Shown piece after piece: positions 12,201 through 24,360 of a stretch of DNA of 64,000 bases. Made by a program: the position numbers and the translations under genes. The notes under the pieces were generated by a model. The model saw only the letters and a list, made by a program, of their open reading frames with translations. It did not search any database and had not been told where the DNA came from. This stretch comes from Theristus sp. LFF4_11. Taxonomy: Eukaryota > Nematoda > Chromadorea > Monhysterida > Xyalidae. The first letter of the stretch is position 1. The number at the start of each line of letters is the position of its first letter. The DNA lies in assembly GCA_030248135.1 (NCBI GenBank), contig JASANC010000625.1, positions 43,267 to 107,266 of the forward strand, given 5' to 3'.

Positions 12201-15200
12201 AACAAAATGGCTTGTCGCATGCGTTTTTGGTCAATATGCCGCATGCAGGGTGTTTCCTCCCACCCCCAAATTTTTTGGGGCCACCTCAGGTGCTGCAACC
12301 GTGACTAAAGATAGGTTTTCGGGTACGCTGAGTTCAAAAATCTTATTTAGAATTTTGCCCGACGTTTCTATTGTGCCCTAAACGCGTATGCCATGGGGAT
12401 CAGGAGGGAAATTTCCTTAAAAATTAAATTTAAATAAAAAGCGCATCACAAGACACCTGAAATCCTGTTACATTTACAAATCAAGGTCGCTGAGTCTGCA
12501 TATAATGTTTATTTTGCTATACGGATTACTCCGCACCCTAAAAACGGCTTCTATGGGGACGGAAAGGGAAAAAACTGGAAAAAATCGGAAACTAATCAAA
12601 AAATATATGAAAACTGTGCCGTAAATACAAACCGAGGTTGCTGAGTCTGAATATGATGTTTATTTAGTTATACGGATTACTCAGCACCCTAAAAACGGCC
12701 TCTATGGGGACGGAAAGGGAAAAAACTGGAAAAAATCGGAAACTAATCAAAAAATATATGAAAACTGTGCCGTAAATACAAACCGAGGTTGCTGAGTCTG
12801 AATATGATGTTTATTTTGTTATACGGATTACTCCGTACCCTAAAAGCAGTTTCTATGGGGACAGAAAAGGAAAAAATTAACAAAATCGGAAACTAGTCAA
12901 AAAAATTTGAAACTGTGCCGTAAATACAAACCGAAGTCGCTGAGTTCGAATATAATGTTTATTTTGCCATATGAATTATTTCGCACCCTAAAAACGGCCT
13001 CTATTGGGACGAAAAAGGAAAAATTAAAAAAATAATCGAAACTAGTTAAAAAATCTGAAAACTATGCCACAAACACAAACCGAGATCGCTGAGTTGGAAT
13101 ATGATGTTTTTATTTGCCTTACGGTTTACTACGCACCCTAAAAACAGCTTCTATAGGGACGAAAAGCGAGAAATCTGAAGAAAATCGGAAACTAGTCAAA
13201 AGAATCCGTATAGCAAAATATACATCATATTCGGACTCAGCGACATCGATTCAGATTTTTTTGGCTAGTTTCCGGATTTTTTCAATTTTCTTCATTTTCA
13301 TCCCTGTAAAAACTATTTTTAGGGTGCGGAGCAATCCGCATGGCAAAATGAACAGCATATTCGGACTGAGCGACCTTGATTTCTATTTATGGCACAGTTT
13401 TCAGATTTTTTGACTAGTTTCCGATTTTTTCCAGATTTCTCCTTTTTCGCCCCTATAGAGACCGTTTTTAGGGTGCGGGGTAATCCGTATGGCCAAATAA
13501 GCATTATATTCGGACTGAGCGACCTTGATTTTTATTTATGGCACAGTTTTCAGATTTTTTGACTAGTTTTCGATTTTCTCCGGATTTCTCCCTTTTCGTC
13601 CCTATAAAAACTGTTTTTAGGGTGTGTAGTAATCCGTATAGCAAAATAAACATTATATTCGGACTCAGCGACCTCAATTTGTATTTACGGCATAGTTTCC
13701 AGATTTTTTTGATTAGTTTCCGATTTTTTAATTTTTTCCCCTTCTGTCCCCATATAAGCTGCTTTTAGGGTGCGGAGTAATCCGTATAGCAATATAAACA
13801 TCATATTCAGACTCAGCAACCTCGATTTGCATTTACGGCACAGTTTTCATATATTTCTTGACTAGTTTCCGATTTTTTCAAATTTTTCCCTTTTCGTCCT
13901 CATAGAAGCCGTTTTTAGGGTGCGGAGTAATCCGTATAACAAAATAAACATCATATTCAGACTCAGCAATCTCGATTTGTATTTACGGCACAGTTTTCAT
14001 ATATTTTTTGATTAGTTTCCAATTTTTTCCAGTTTTTTTCCCTTTCCGTCCCCATAGAGGCCGTTTTTAGGGTGCGAAGTAATCCGTATAGCAAAATAAA
14101 CATTATATGCAGACTCAGCGACCTCGATTTGTAATTGTAACAGGATTTCAGGTGTCTTGTGACGCGCTTTTTATTTAAATTTAATTTTTATGAAATTTCC
14201 CTCCTGATCCTTATGGCATACGCGTTTAGGGCACAGTAGAAACGTCGGGCAAAATTCTAAATAAGATTTTTGAACTCAGGGCATCAAGGCGGTTCGATTG
14301 GTTTCAAATTTGACTGAATTTGAAAACTTTTTTGAAATTGTGCCTAAGGAGGGTCGGTATTGTGAAAAAGCCTATCTTAAAATCAAGGTTTTTCTGACCC
14401 ATTATGCATTACTCTTGAGCGTTTGTTGAGTTGGTTGACGGTGACTTTGAATGGGTAAACATTCTTTCCAAGCGAAAATTTATTGAATATCTAAAAAAAC
14501 TAAAAAAATCACTGCTGAAAAGTAGTCATAAGGAATCGAGAACTACAAAAGTTTTTCTGAAAAACTTCACCGCACCTCTTCCAAGTCGTCCTCAATCGTC
14601 GTGATGGAAGTAGCACCATTTGCGTTCGAACACTGCACCCTTGACAGATGGTGGCGATGTTTGGACAGGATCTCCCATTCACTCGAGTCACCGTCAACGT
14701 CAGCAGAATTATTTAGGTGACTGCAAAAAAATCATGCACCAAATAGCCAACACCCATGCCAATAAAAAGTGTTCAAAGCAAACAGGCATTTGGTGTTCTG
14801 TCCGCATATCCCCGCACACCCCCCCCTGGGTAGTTACCCTTTACCTAAAAATGTTTATCATCTTTGGCACTGATCGATAAAACGTCGGCCTTTCCCAATG
14901 AAATCATGAACCTTTTATGACTCATGATTTAACAGCTTCAACGCACCTCTGCTGATGCGCCCGTACATCCTGGTCGTCATCATCGTCAATCTGGGGTGGC
15001 TGATTGTGAATGTTGGTCATCGACTTCGAGAGCATTGCTGCTGATCGCAGGCCTGATGCCGGTTGATAGTGATGATGATGACCGTTGGAATGTTGCACCG
15101 GTTGATACGAAATCGCTGGAGTGGCACGCGGCACGTACGACGACGATGTATGGCGTTGATGTTGATGTTGATGCTGATGTTGATGTTGATGGTGAGGGGA

Positions 15201-18200
15201 CAGGTTGCTGGACGTTGACGAAACAAAGCCAGACGAGTCGCGTTGCACTGGCGCTTGATGCTCGCTCGCTTTCTGAAAGGATTTTCAAGCTTTTTGCAAG
15301 CAAACTAGTGAATAACGTGCTGCATGAACAGTTCGATCGGTTTTTGGGAAGTAAATTCGCAGGTGTGTTTATCTTGGGACAGAAAATGAGCATAAACAAG
15401 TATATCAGGCCATACGAATAGCCAACATGTAAACAGTTCAACAAGTTAAGCAACATTGCACTCCGAAAAACCAACATTCTGCGTTGTTTTCCAGGCATTG
15501 AAGCAAATACAAAATAACTCCAGTCGTAGTCTCACTTGATATCGACTAAGCCGTTGGCCACCGGCGACACTACAGCTGCGATGCCCATCACCATCGTGTT
15601 TCACGACCAACGAATCACCGATGCTGGCGGCACGTCGCGACCGCCCAAGGCTGGCCGTTTTATAGCTGATGTTGTTGTTGTTGTTGTTGTTTTTCACCTG
15701 CTTCACAGTCAACTTAGCATCGTGATGATTATTGCTGCTGCTGTTCAGCAGTCCCTGCACGAAAGCGCGTTTCTTCTCAGCGACAATGCCCGCAGGCACT
15801 TCGTCTTCGTCGGGGCGCATGCCAACCTGGATCTCTGACTGCACGACCGGAGGGGGCGGCGCTGGAGAATCGGAGGACGCCTGCTGCCTGAAACACAAAC
15901 CAACGGTATAGGAGATTGCTTGGACTCTGCCATGCTGCCCGTGCCCTGTCAGACATCGGAACGCACCACAGCATGAAACAAGGTCTGAACTGAGACTGGT
16001 AAGCAGGGTGTGATTTTGGGACACCTCTATCTGTTGGACCCCCATTTGGGCTTTTTTTGCTAAAATGCAAAAGAATCTCACTGAAAAAAGAAGTCGCGCG
16101 GTTTGCCTTTTCATGTCCTGTCCTTTAACATGTTTTGTAAAAACTACATGAATTAACTTTTCACGCACAACTGCAAGGAAATCAATGCTTGTTTTTAGTT
16201 GTTAGAGGCTGTACAACAGAGATTTTTCAAATACCCAAACAAATCATGTCCAACGGGGCATAGTGAATGGTCTCGAAATAAAAGTTGCTGAAGTGAAACA
16301 ATGCTGAAGTGTAGGTTTGTTTTTACATGTGCGTCACAATATTAAAATGAATGAAAAAAGATACATATGATTTTAAACGACAGAAAAAAAGGCAATTAAA
16401 TCAAATTTGAGATTTTATACGCATCCAGGGTGATAAAGATCAAAAAGACATGCGAAACAGCGAAAACTGTGTTTCATGATTTTGCTGTGTAACTAACTGT
16501 AACATCGAAAACTGATCTTCGCACTGAACGTTTGAAAAATGTTTCGTTTGTTCACAATGTTTGTTGCGTGTTTTTCACAACTTTTTCAATGTGTGAAAGT
16601 AAACCGGTTCGGGCAAACGACATTTTTTGTATCTCTACATTGGTCGGCAAAATTTAAAAAAAGACAGTAAACCAATAATTTATTTGTTTTTTAGCTGGCA
16701 TTTTTTGCTTAAATGCGGGTGGGAAAATAAGTAAACGATTGAATCACTATTTTTCAGACCTGAACTAATCAAATGATCCTTAATGGTGTGAAAATTCTTT
16801 TCTGCCGAAATCCTGACCAAAAATCAGTGAGAAAATTTTCTTTGATTTTTTTCAAATAAATAAGTCAAACGTGAAACAAAAATTGGTGCAGCCCTTTCCC
16901 CTGTTTTCTGAACTGCCACGTTACAATTACATTGTCCCCATATTGTTCTGAGAAGTGAGAACCGTACACGTTTTTCTTATAACTGCAGCAGAAATTGTTC
17001 AAAAACACAATGAAACAAAGCGTGTTGAAATCAATTCCGACACGCCGCATCATAATTTTTCCGGATATTCGCAAAAGGAGAAATCCTAAATGTGACAAAC
17101 CTGAAAAAGGCCGAAGATTTTCAATCGGAGATAAAGAGTGAAAGGAGCGTACAACATTTTTCATGTTTATGTTCGCAACGCATTCATGTGGCATGTGCAA
17201 CTTTTCCTTTCATGTGCTGCCTGACCATCTTTTTATGATACGAAAATTTTTCAAGGGTAAAATCAGAAGCACGAAGATAACAGAAAACCAATACTTGGAT
17301 TAGCGTGTGATGCATTTTTCAAAATCAAAGAAAACATTGAAAAATCAACTGAGTGTTCTCTGCACTTCAATCTTGACCAACATCAGATGCAGAAACTATG
17401 ATTTTCCCTGTGTAATCCGTGAGGAAACTTTTTTTCAAAATTGTTTTTGAATGAACACTTGCAACAAGAGAGTTCATGAAAGCAATCTGCATGATCACCT
17501 AAATGCAGAAAAGCATGAATAAAATGCGCCTGACCTCCTCAGGAAATGCTCTGAAACGGAAACAGGATACGCCAAACGATTTATCTTCATAAAATTTGAA
17601 CGCACAATTGACAGATGAACAAAGATTATTACAATTTTTGTTAAAATCAAGCAGCCTGAATATTATTCGTATTTCCCCGCAGGACTAAAAACAAAATCCG
17701 AGCATCCGAAAAATCTTTAATCGGTTAGAAGTTCTGAAATTCTGGAGTTCTGAAGTTGAACTAGGATAAAAAAATTTGTTATCAAAAAATTTCAACTCGT
17801 TGTTTGTTAGCGAAGAAAAGTCGAATGAAAAAGTTTGATAATTTGATTTATCATAGATGCGTCATGTTTTCTCGTGCGCGCATTTTCTGTCGTTTTTGTC
17901 GACATTTTCAACAACAACCTCGCTTCTTGACAAAAAAGCATTGTCCATGATAATCGACCTTGAAAAACAGAAAGTCAAAAAAGAGGCTTGAGACAACGCG
18001 AAATTTTCCACCCGTTGGCCGATTTTCCGGGTGAAAGATTCACTTGGACGTTTTGGAGAATTTTTGAGGAATACAGCAGCAACAGTGCTGGAAAATGATC
18101 TGGCAACCGTTGGAACATGTAAGTTTTAAGTGAATAAGGAACGAACTTGTGAACAGCTCATCTGCATCATAAACTCAAAATTAAAAAATATACATAAATG

Positions 18201-20084
18201 AAATTGACTCCACGGCAAAAAAATGTAAACAGAGAGAATCGGTGTAGTTATAGCTGCGTTGGTTTCTCGCACACACCAAACAAGCAAACAAGAACAAGCT
18301 TTAGGCTCGTGAAACAGTTTTCCAACCAAAGCGGCTTTGCCATTTCTCTGCACAATTATAAACAAACCAAAAGACGCTTGAAATGTCTGAAAAATATAAG
18401 CCAAACACACCGAGAAAACGGAGCTGTTTGCATGCTGTGTCTGTGTGTGACAAAAATGGCAAAAATGAATCAGTTTGTGTACATCCGAACAGAAATGGTG
18501 CACATTCTTTATGTGATGTGACTACAAATCAAGACCAACCAGCATTTTCAAAACGGAAAAAAGCAGAATTTTTGCTCTGGGAAAACCGTGGACAGAGAAA
18601 TTGTGCGTCTGCAATAAACAGACTAGCTAAAGCACACAAGCTAAAATGAGCTGGCCATGGAAACATGCGCTTCGCACGCGCTGATGTTAGCTTAACGTTT
18701 GGTTGCATGTGCAGTGCTGTGCAGAGGGGGGGGGGTGAATTGAACTTTATTATTTTGATTTATGGTAACTGAATTTTCGTACGAAAAGCGTTCTCTCAGG
18801 AGCTTGAAGTTCAAATACCAACTTGCACCAAAAAAGTTTGCAAAAATTTGTGTTGGCAAAATTTCCAGCTATAGCTGAAAGCAGGTTAAGCAGATTCGAC
18901 ATTTCTGAATTTGCATCATTGTGACGCAAAATGTGTCGGACACAACAACGCTACATGCGCACAGCTGCAAAAGCAGACAAGCGCTATACTATTTTTTTCA
19001 ACTACGATCACGGTGCCTGGAGCCCTTCCAATAAAACATCACCGTTGGACGTTGCCATGTACTTGAAAATTTTAACGACCGACCATTTTGATAAAAAAAT
19101 CAAAAATGAACTTTTGTACGTTATTAAAACGTTGTGAGGTTACATTTTCATAAATAAGGTGTGGTTTCATGAAACTGTTTACACAAAATGAACGTAAAAA
19201 CCAAATGACCGTGAGATAAGTTTGCAGACGTTTGCACTGTATCTAAAATAGAACACCACAGACGTTGTGTTTTGGCAAATTAGGCAAATTATGCCGTACA
19301 CGATTTGATTTAATGGAATAACATTTAGCGACTGTTTACTTCCTGAATACAAATTTTCCATATCCTAAACTGCATAAAACAGCAAAGTACATGGTTATAA
19401 AAACAGACCATGTCCGTTTGATTTCAGGAATAAAAGAATTGGGTAATTTCAGTCTAAAGAGCGTTGAAAACAGTCTTGAAGAGTGCCGAGTAAAGGATGG
19501 CGCTGTATGCCAATAGCGCTAAATGGGGCGTAAAAACGGAGCCATTAGTCGAACGATTGTTTTGAAAATTGGAGGTGTTTAATGGCACATTCTGTGGACA
19601 CACAACAATTCCGAAAATAGGCAACAGCCTAGTACAAACTGCCCAAACAACAGAATCTCACCGCCCTTAACTGACTAAATGAAAGAATCAGTCAGTTGTT
19701 TTACAAAATACTGTAGTTTCGTTTTTGCGAAATCGCTTTTTTTCCAAAATGAAAAGATCTTCCAAAAGCCGTCATGACCGACCTCCACCGCGGCGGTTCC
19801 TGATGATCGAGACGCATCGTTGCTGGTGAACCGTTGGACGGTGGCGCAAACTTGCTATGCCAAGAAATGTCGTTATTCGCAGCGCCCTCTGTCGTTTCAC
19901 GATTCGAAGATTGTTCAGTAGAAGACTGTTTAGAGATGCTGTTGCAATTCGTTGATCTTGACTTTGACTTTGAGTTTGAATTTGAGTTTGAGTTTGAGTA
20001 TGGACGGGAGAGCGATGGAAACAATTCACTGTTGGACAAAAGTGAGTGCCGCGGTGGGCGTCGACTCGACGTCGCCGGTTCCAT
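6231..20084 (-). CDS. Large coiled-coil protein, 19 exons, 1187 aa, family not identified
   Basis: Exons in transcript order: 20084-19783, 15887-15536, 15272-14947, 14720-14576, 11368-11264, 10743-10564, 10454-10349, 10136-9948, 9829-9705, 9473-9254, 9148-8985, 8826-8752, 8655-8558, 8463-8261, 8101-7917, 7741-7583, 7372-7203, 6973-6794, 6510-6231. All junctions are GT-AG and the sum is exactly 1188 codons. About the first 350 residues are low-complexity (SNSNSN, poly-N, QHQHQH, poly-D). A short conserved-looking stretch follows (VSSLRRHFE, about residue 375). From about residue 470 to the end the protein is mostly charged heptad-like helix (LRNALEEMCADREHWLKK, FEHEKESWLQEQ, LRRELDQL-type segments). 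A cytoskeletal or scaffold role is inferred from composition only; no CH, kinesin or zinc domain was seen. The first exon is the least certain. Intron 4 holds a 2.7 kb hairpin element and intron 14 a tRNA-like sequence. Confidence 0.85.
8163..8238 (-). tRNA. tRNA-like sequence (degenerate tRNA or tRNA-derived SINE) in an intron
   Basis: On the - strand an A-box-like stretch (GTCGTCGAGTGGATAGCG) and a good B box (GTTCGATTCCC) are followed by TTTTT, a Pol III stop. The anticodon stem can be drawn (TTCGGC/GCTGAA) but encloses six rather than seven bases. The T stem has one mismatch and the acceptor arms do not pair well. It is therefore called tRNA-like rather than functional. It sits between coiled-coil exons 8101-7917 and 8463-8261. 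Confidence 0.5.
11713..14380. mobile_element. 2.7 kb foldback element with TTAA ends and inverted satellite arms
   Basis: The ends read TTAAGATAGGCTTTTT on the left and AAAGCCTATCTTAA on the right, and the similarity continues about 100 bp inward. TTAA flanks both ends (TTAA or TA target-site duplication). Internally, five direct copies of a ~150-bp unit (marker CGCACCCTAAAAACGG near 12531, 12682, 12833, 12982, 13132) face six inverted copies (near 13319, 13469, 13619, 13766, 13915, 14068), with the axis near 13205. No open frame is plausible, so it is non-autonomous. It sits in an intron of the coiled-coil gene. A further left end begins at 63967. Confidence 0.88.
15888..19782. other. First intron of the coiled-coil gene (3.9 kb)
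   Basis: AT-rich, with no coding stretch supported by splice sites. No repeat array or transposon end was recognised. The start of the intron depends on the less certain first exon. Confidence 0.5.
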
Positions 20085-23000
20085 CGATGCCTTCGGGGGT
20101 GATCTTGTGCTTGAAAAGTGCCATGTTTGTTGAAAATTACTCGGCGGTTACACAGACGCTGTTTAGATTTCGCAAAATGAATACTGAACTGATAACCGCT
20201 CGCTTAGACACTAATTGGAGTTTACAAAATCGAAGCGATACTACAGTTAAGTTCATGCGTTACAACAACTTTGCAAACTGATATATCAAATAGAACACGC
20301 GCGCGCAAAAATTAGGTCTGAAATGCCCTTTAGATGTAGACGCAATGTAGATCAACAAGACTGCATCACATACAGCGATCATTGAAAAAAAATGTGACGC
20401 GCGAGGCAATGATAATAATAATGCGCTTTGTTTAATGCGATCAATTGTTTTATGCAGCAAAGCATATCCAGATGCAGGGTAAAACCAACGGTGGGCAGAT
20501 GTAGAATAATGCTAAAAACATAAACAGTGTGCGTTGTGGCACTTGAATTTCGGATGTTGATTGGCTGCATCGGTCAATTTGGGCCAATCAGTGAACCAAC
20601 GTCAGCTGATCGCCAATGACTTACAGTTCACTGTGGCCGTATTGTCATGAAGCGTCTGTCTGCATGCACACGCCCTGTTTTGATGGCACTAGCGCGTTGT
20701 GTTAACTTAACGGTGCTATTTTAGAGAAAAAAGTTTTTTAGAACACAGGCCTTATTTATTTGCAAATTTAACGAAACGTGCGAAAAAATACTACACACAT
20801 TGTGCATTGCATAACATTGACAATGTGACCTGCTGATTGACATGGCAGAGGGTTGAACTAATGTTAGAAGTTGGAACAATGATTTTGCACTTGACTAATA
20901 TAAACTGTGACTTTTTCTTTCGATACGTTTTGTTTTTTCTCAGACAAGATCTAGATCAATAGGTCTCGTGTTTGAGTTACTTTTAACAAGGCTTTACCGT
21001 GTTTTTATGAAGGTCATTCTCAAACATGTCTACTTGTACTTTGGACAAACTTTCAATTTGACAAAAAGAACACAAAAATGATAAACACAAATTTACAGCT
21101 TATTTTTAACAAACAACTTTTCCCGCGCACAACCTAAGAATACATACAATAGACTGAAAATTTGTTTTCTCATAATTTCGTTAATGTAAGGCAACAAAAA
21201 AAGTTGCTCGACAGAGACAAATATTATAAATTTTTTGAAAATGCAAACCACAAGAATCTAGTTTTTAGCAAAAAATTGTCTGCTTGAAAATTACAGTGTG
21301 CACAGTTGTGAATTTCAAAAAATGGTTTGAAAGAAGTTGTTATTTTGCGCTCAATGCATTTGTAGATTCTAGGCCCTTAGCAGTTTTAGAGGACTGTCAG
21401 CTTCATAACCTTGACAAACTTACAACCGCCGCTTGAGAGCCGCAAAATTTAATAAAAAGTTTTGTCAAAAAACAAAACAAAAATTCGGATGTTGAATGGT
21501 CCACAAATTTAAAAAAAGAACTTTTTTGAAACCGATACAAACTTAAAAAATATTCAGCGCGGTATGAAAAGTGTTTTTTACCTGAGTAGATAACACACAC
21601 TTTTCAGTGAAATATCATTTCATAATGATGCACTTCAACAAACCCGAGCTTCGAACGAAAGTGCCCCGGGTGTTACAGACCCAGAGAAAACGTGTCATTT
21701 GCAAAAGAGATAAACGCGCGACACTAAATGGTTTGTGTTGTGGATGGTGCAAATGTGCGAATACTCGTGGAAATTCGCAATTTTCTTTGATTGATTGTCA
21801 AGTGTTGTGCCCAGTGAATGTTCGGCGTTCAACAATCACAGAAAGAGTGACACTGATAAAGGGGCATTCATGGAGCTATGTTATAACACAACTGTGCGTC
21901 ACTAGATACGTCTTCACGAATGCCGCTTAACACTTTAACATGCTTTCGGACATAGCAACAAAAATGTTGAAAACATGGTGATTATAGCTGGAAGCTAGAC
22001 TCTGAGTGAACGAATTGTCCCCCAAACTTTGGTGCTGAGTTGCACGCCGTGCCCTAACACCATCTACAACTCAATCAACACGATGCGCACAACACATTGA
22101 CACAATGAGGCTGAGTGGTGACACGCGCGTCAGATAATACAAATAATAAAAGGTGTTCGCACCAAGGGAGTTTAGCTTACAGGGTCCTACAACTGCACTA
22201 CAATTGAAGCACAGTTGACTGTGGCTGTTTTTGCTTTCTACAGTGGAATCAGTTTTCTGCAAAATTTCGTCACAGTTCGATTAACGTCAGTCAGTTTATT
22301 CGGGTGTCATGAATTCTAACAAAAAAGTGCGAAATTGTGTGGATGTTGCAAAGACTGAGATCAAAAGAACTGTAATGCATTCACTGCTTACCCTGTTTTA
22401 AGATAGTAAATTGAAGATGGACTTCGTTTTTGACGAAAAGGTGGATCAAAGATGATGGAGTTGTTGTTGTTGGCAAGCTGACTTAAACATTATTGTTGCG
22501 TAATTTGGTGATTTGTGCGAATTTAACACAAAATCAGCACAAATGCTGAGAACCGAACATCGATGCAATGTCACCGACACCGGACATAAATCGAAACCAT
22601 TAAAAACACTATCCAAAAAGCTACAACCTACTTGAAATAAAATCAACTCTACGTTTGGAAGCAGAACATGTGAGCACACCGAGGGAAAAAACGAAAAACA
22701 GCATGTTTTTTGGACTATAATGTGGTGAACAATGCATTTTCAGATTACGCGCTGTGTTTGGGTGCATGTGGTGTGTGGTGTGTGTTGAATGGAATTTGTG
22801 TGCAAGGCGTTATATGTGTACATATTCTGGGTTGTTGACATTCAGTGTACTACACGAAAAACGTGTTCTGTGGCTATTTTTAAAAGAACAAGACACCACA
22901 GCGTGTTTAAAAAAAAGGTGAAACGCGCGCCCAAAACACGCAGAACCGATGGAGAATAGTGCCATGAAAGGCTACACGCACATTCGTATGGCTCGCTGGT

Positions 23001-24360
23001 GCGGCGTTCACCTGCAAACCGAAACTGGAAACGTTACTGAAAAGCGCGCTTTTGTGTTTCCGTGTTGCGTTATGCTTTCCTTTCATCAAGCATCCATTTT
23101 TCTGTACCATCCAGGGACTAATGCCGAATGTTTTTATGTGTGAATAAGTAACGCTGTTCAAAACGAACGTTCCACAAAACGAGTCCCCAAAGTAGTTGCG
23201 TTGCAATTCCGTGATCACTCAACAACTTTTTTTGGCAAGCTTTTACAGCTGAAAGCCAAATGCCACATAGTGGTGATCAACCACCTTCGCAATCGCATTT
23301 TTACACACGGTGAATTCCATCAACAAACCAGGTGGCGGGGTTGGAGAGCTGGACTGGTCGCAACGTGGCTAAGTGGATGGCATTCGGAGAACTGAATGGT
23401 TACTCGGAGCAATGGTTAGCAAATGGTCACGCACACAAACGGCCAGAAAAAGAGCAGGACACGCAAAAAAAACTCTGTGACTGTCATCATTTGTATGCTT
23501 GTTCGTTTCTATCCCTTTACTTTGATTTGTTCAGTTTTCATTTGAGCTTTTTCACAAAATTGTGAAGAAGCCTCATTTGGCACAGAAACCTTGTGATTCT
23601 TCGAAACTCGATGCAGTTTACATGTCAATATGAAGCCAATGGAACACTAATGAGACCAGAAATATCAGCAAACGACGATATCCAATTGATATGCATGGAT
23701 TCAGTGTATCTTTATCACTAATGTTGTTCAGATATCAAGAAAACAAAATTTAAAACTGATAATTGAATGAATCAGCGTTGTTTTTATCACCGAAGCTTAT
23801 TGAGAAAATCACATCCAGGAACTGAAAGTCTGAAAGAGCAACGAAACAAGGAATCCGAGAACCAAAACTGTGCACTGCGCTCCTACAGTAACGAGAAATT
23901 CAATTTCATTATGTGCTGTTAATCTAGCGTGGTGTTGGTGAACCAATTAGCAAAAAGGGAGACAATGTTTCGAGGGCAACTCTAAGTAATTTTACATTTG
24001 CACTCCACCTCCACGACGTTTGCCATATTAATCAAGTGGGATTAATGAAAAATGTTTCAATGTAAAAAAACAGGGTGTCCCAAAACTACTACATTATTAT
24101 TGTACATTTCAATGGGCTCCTTTATGTTTTGTCCAGTTGAGCTGAAATTTTGCAGGAACACCAATTTCATTTTTACTAACAAGTTTACCGGATACCAGCT
24201 ATTTTAGTCTCGTCTGTATACTGTGTCATCAATTTATAATTCGAAAATTTTCAACATCAAATTCATTCATTCAACGGTTGTTCAGATTTTGCTAGCAGTC
24301 CATTTTTTGGTTTCATTTACACAAAAAAAAATTCGATTGTAGCCTTGACAGATTTTAGCA
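20085..24360. other. Gene-poor AT-rich region
   Basis: No exon chain or recognisable domain was found on either strand. There are short open frames without codon character. A GT-rich stretch lies near 22750-22800 and a Tc/mariner-like end motif CAGGGTGTCCCAAAA near 24072 without a matching partner. The promoter of the coiled-coil gene should lie in its left part. Confidence 0.5.

Noticed and set aside
16005..16030. CAGGGTGTGATTTTGGGACACC as a transposon end
   Set aside because: It is a short imperfect palindrome only, with no paired terminus.
24064..24090. Tc/mariner end CAGGGTGTCCCAAAA
   Set aside because: No matching inverted end with TA duplication was found nearby, so no element is called.
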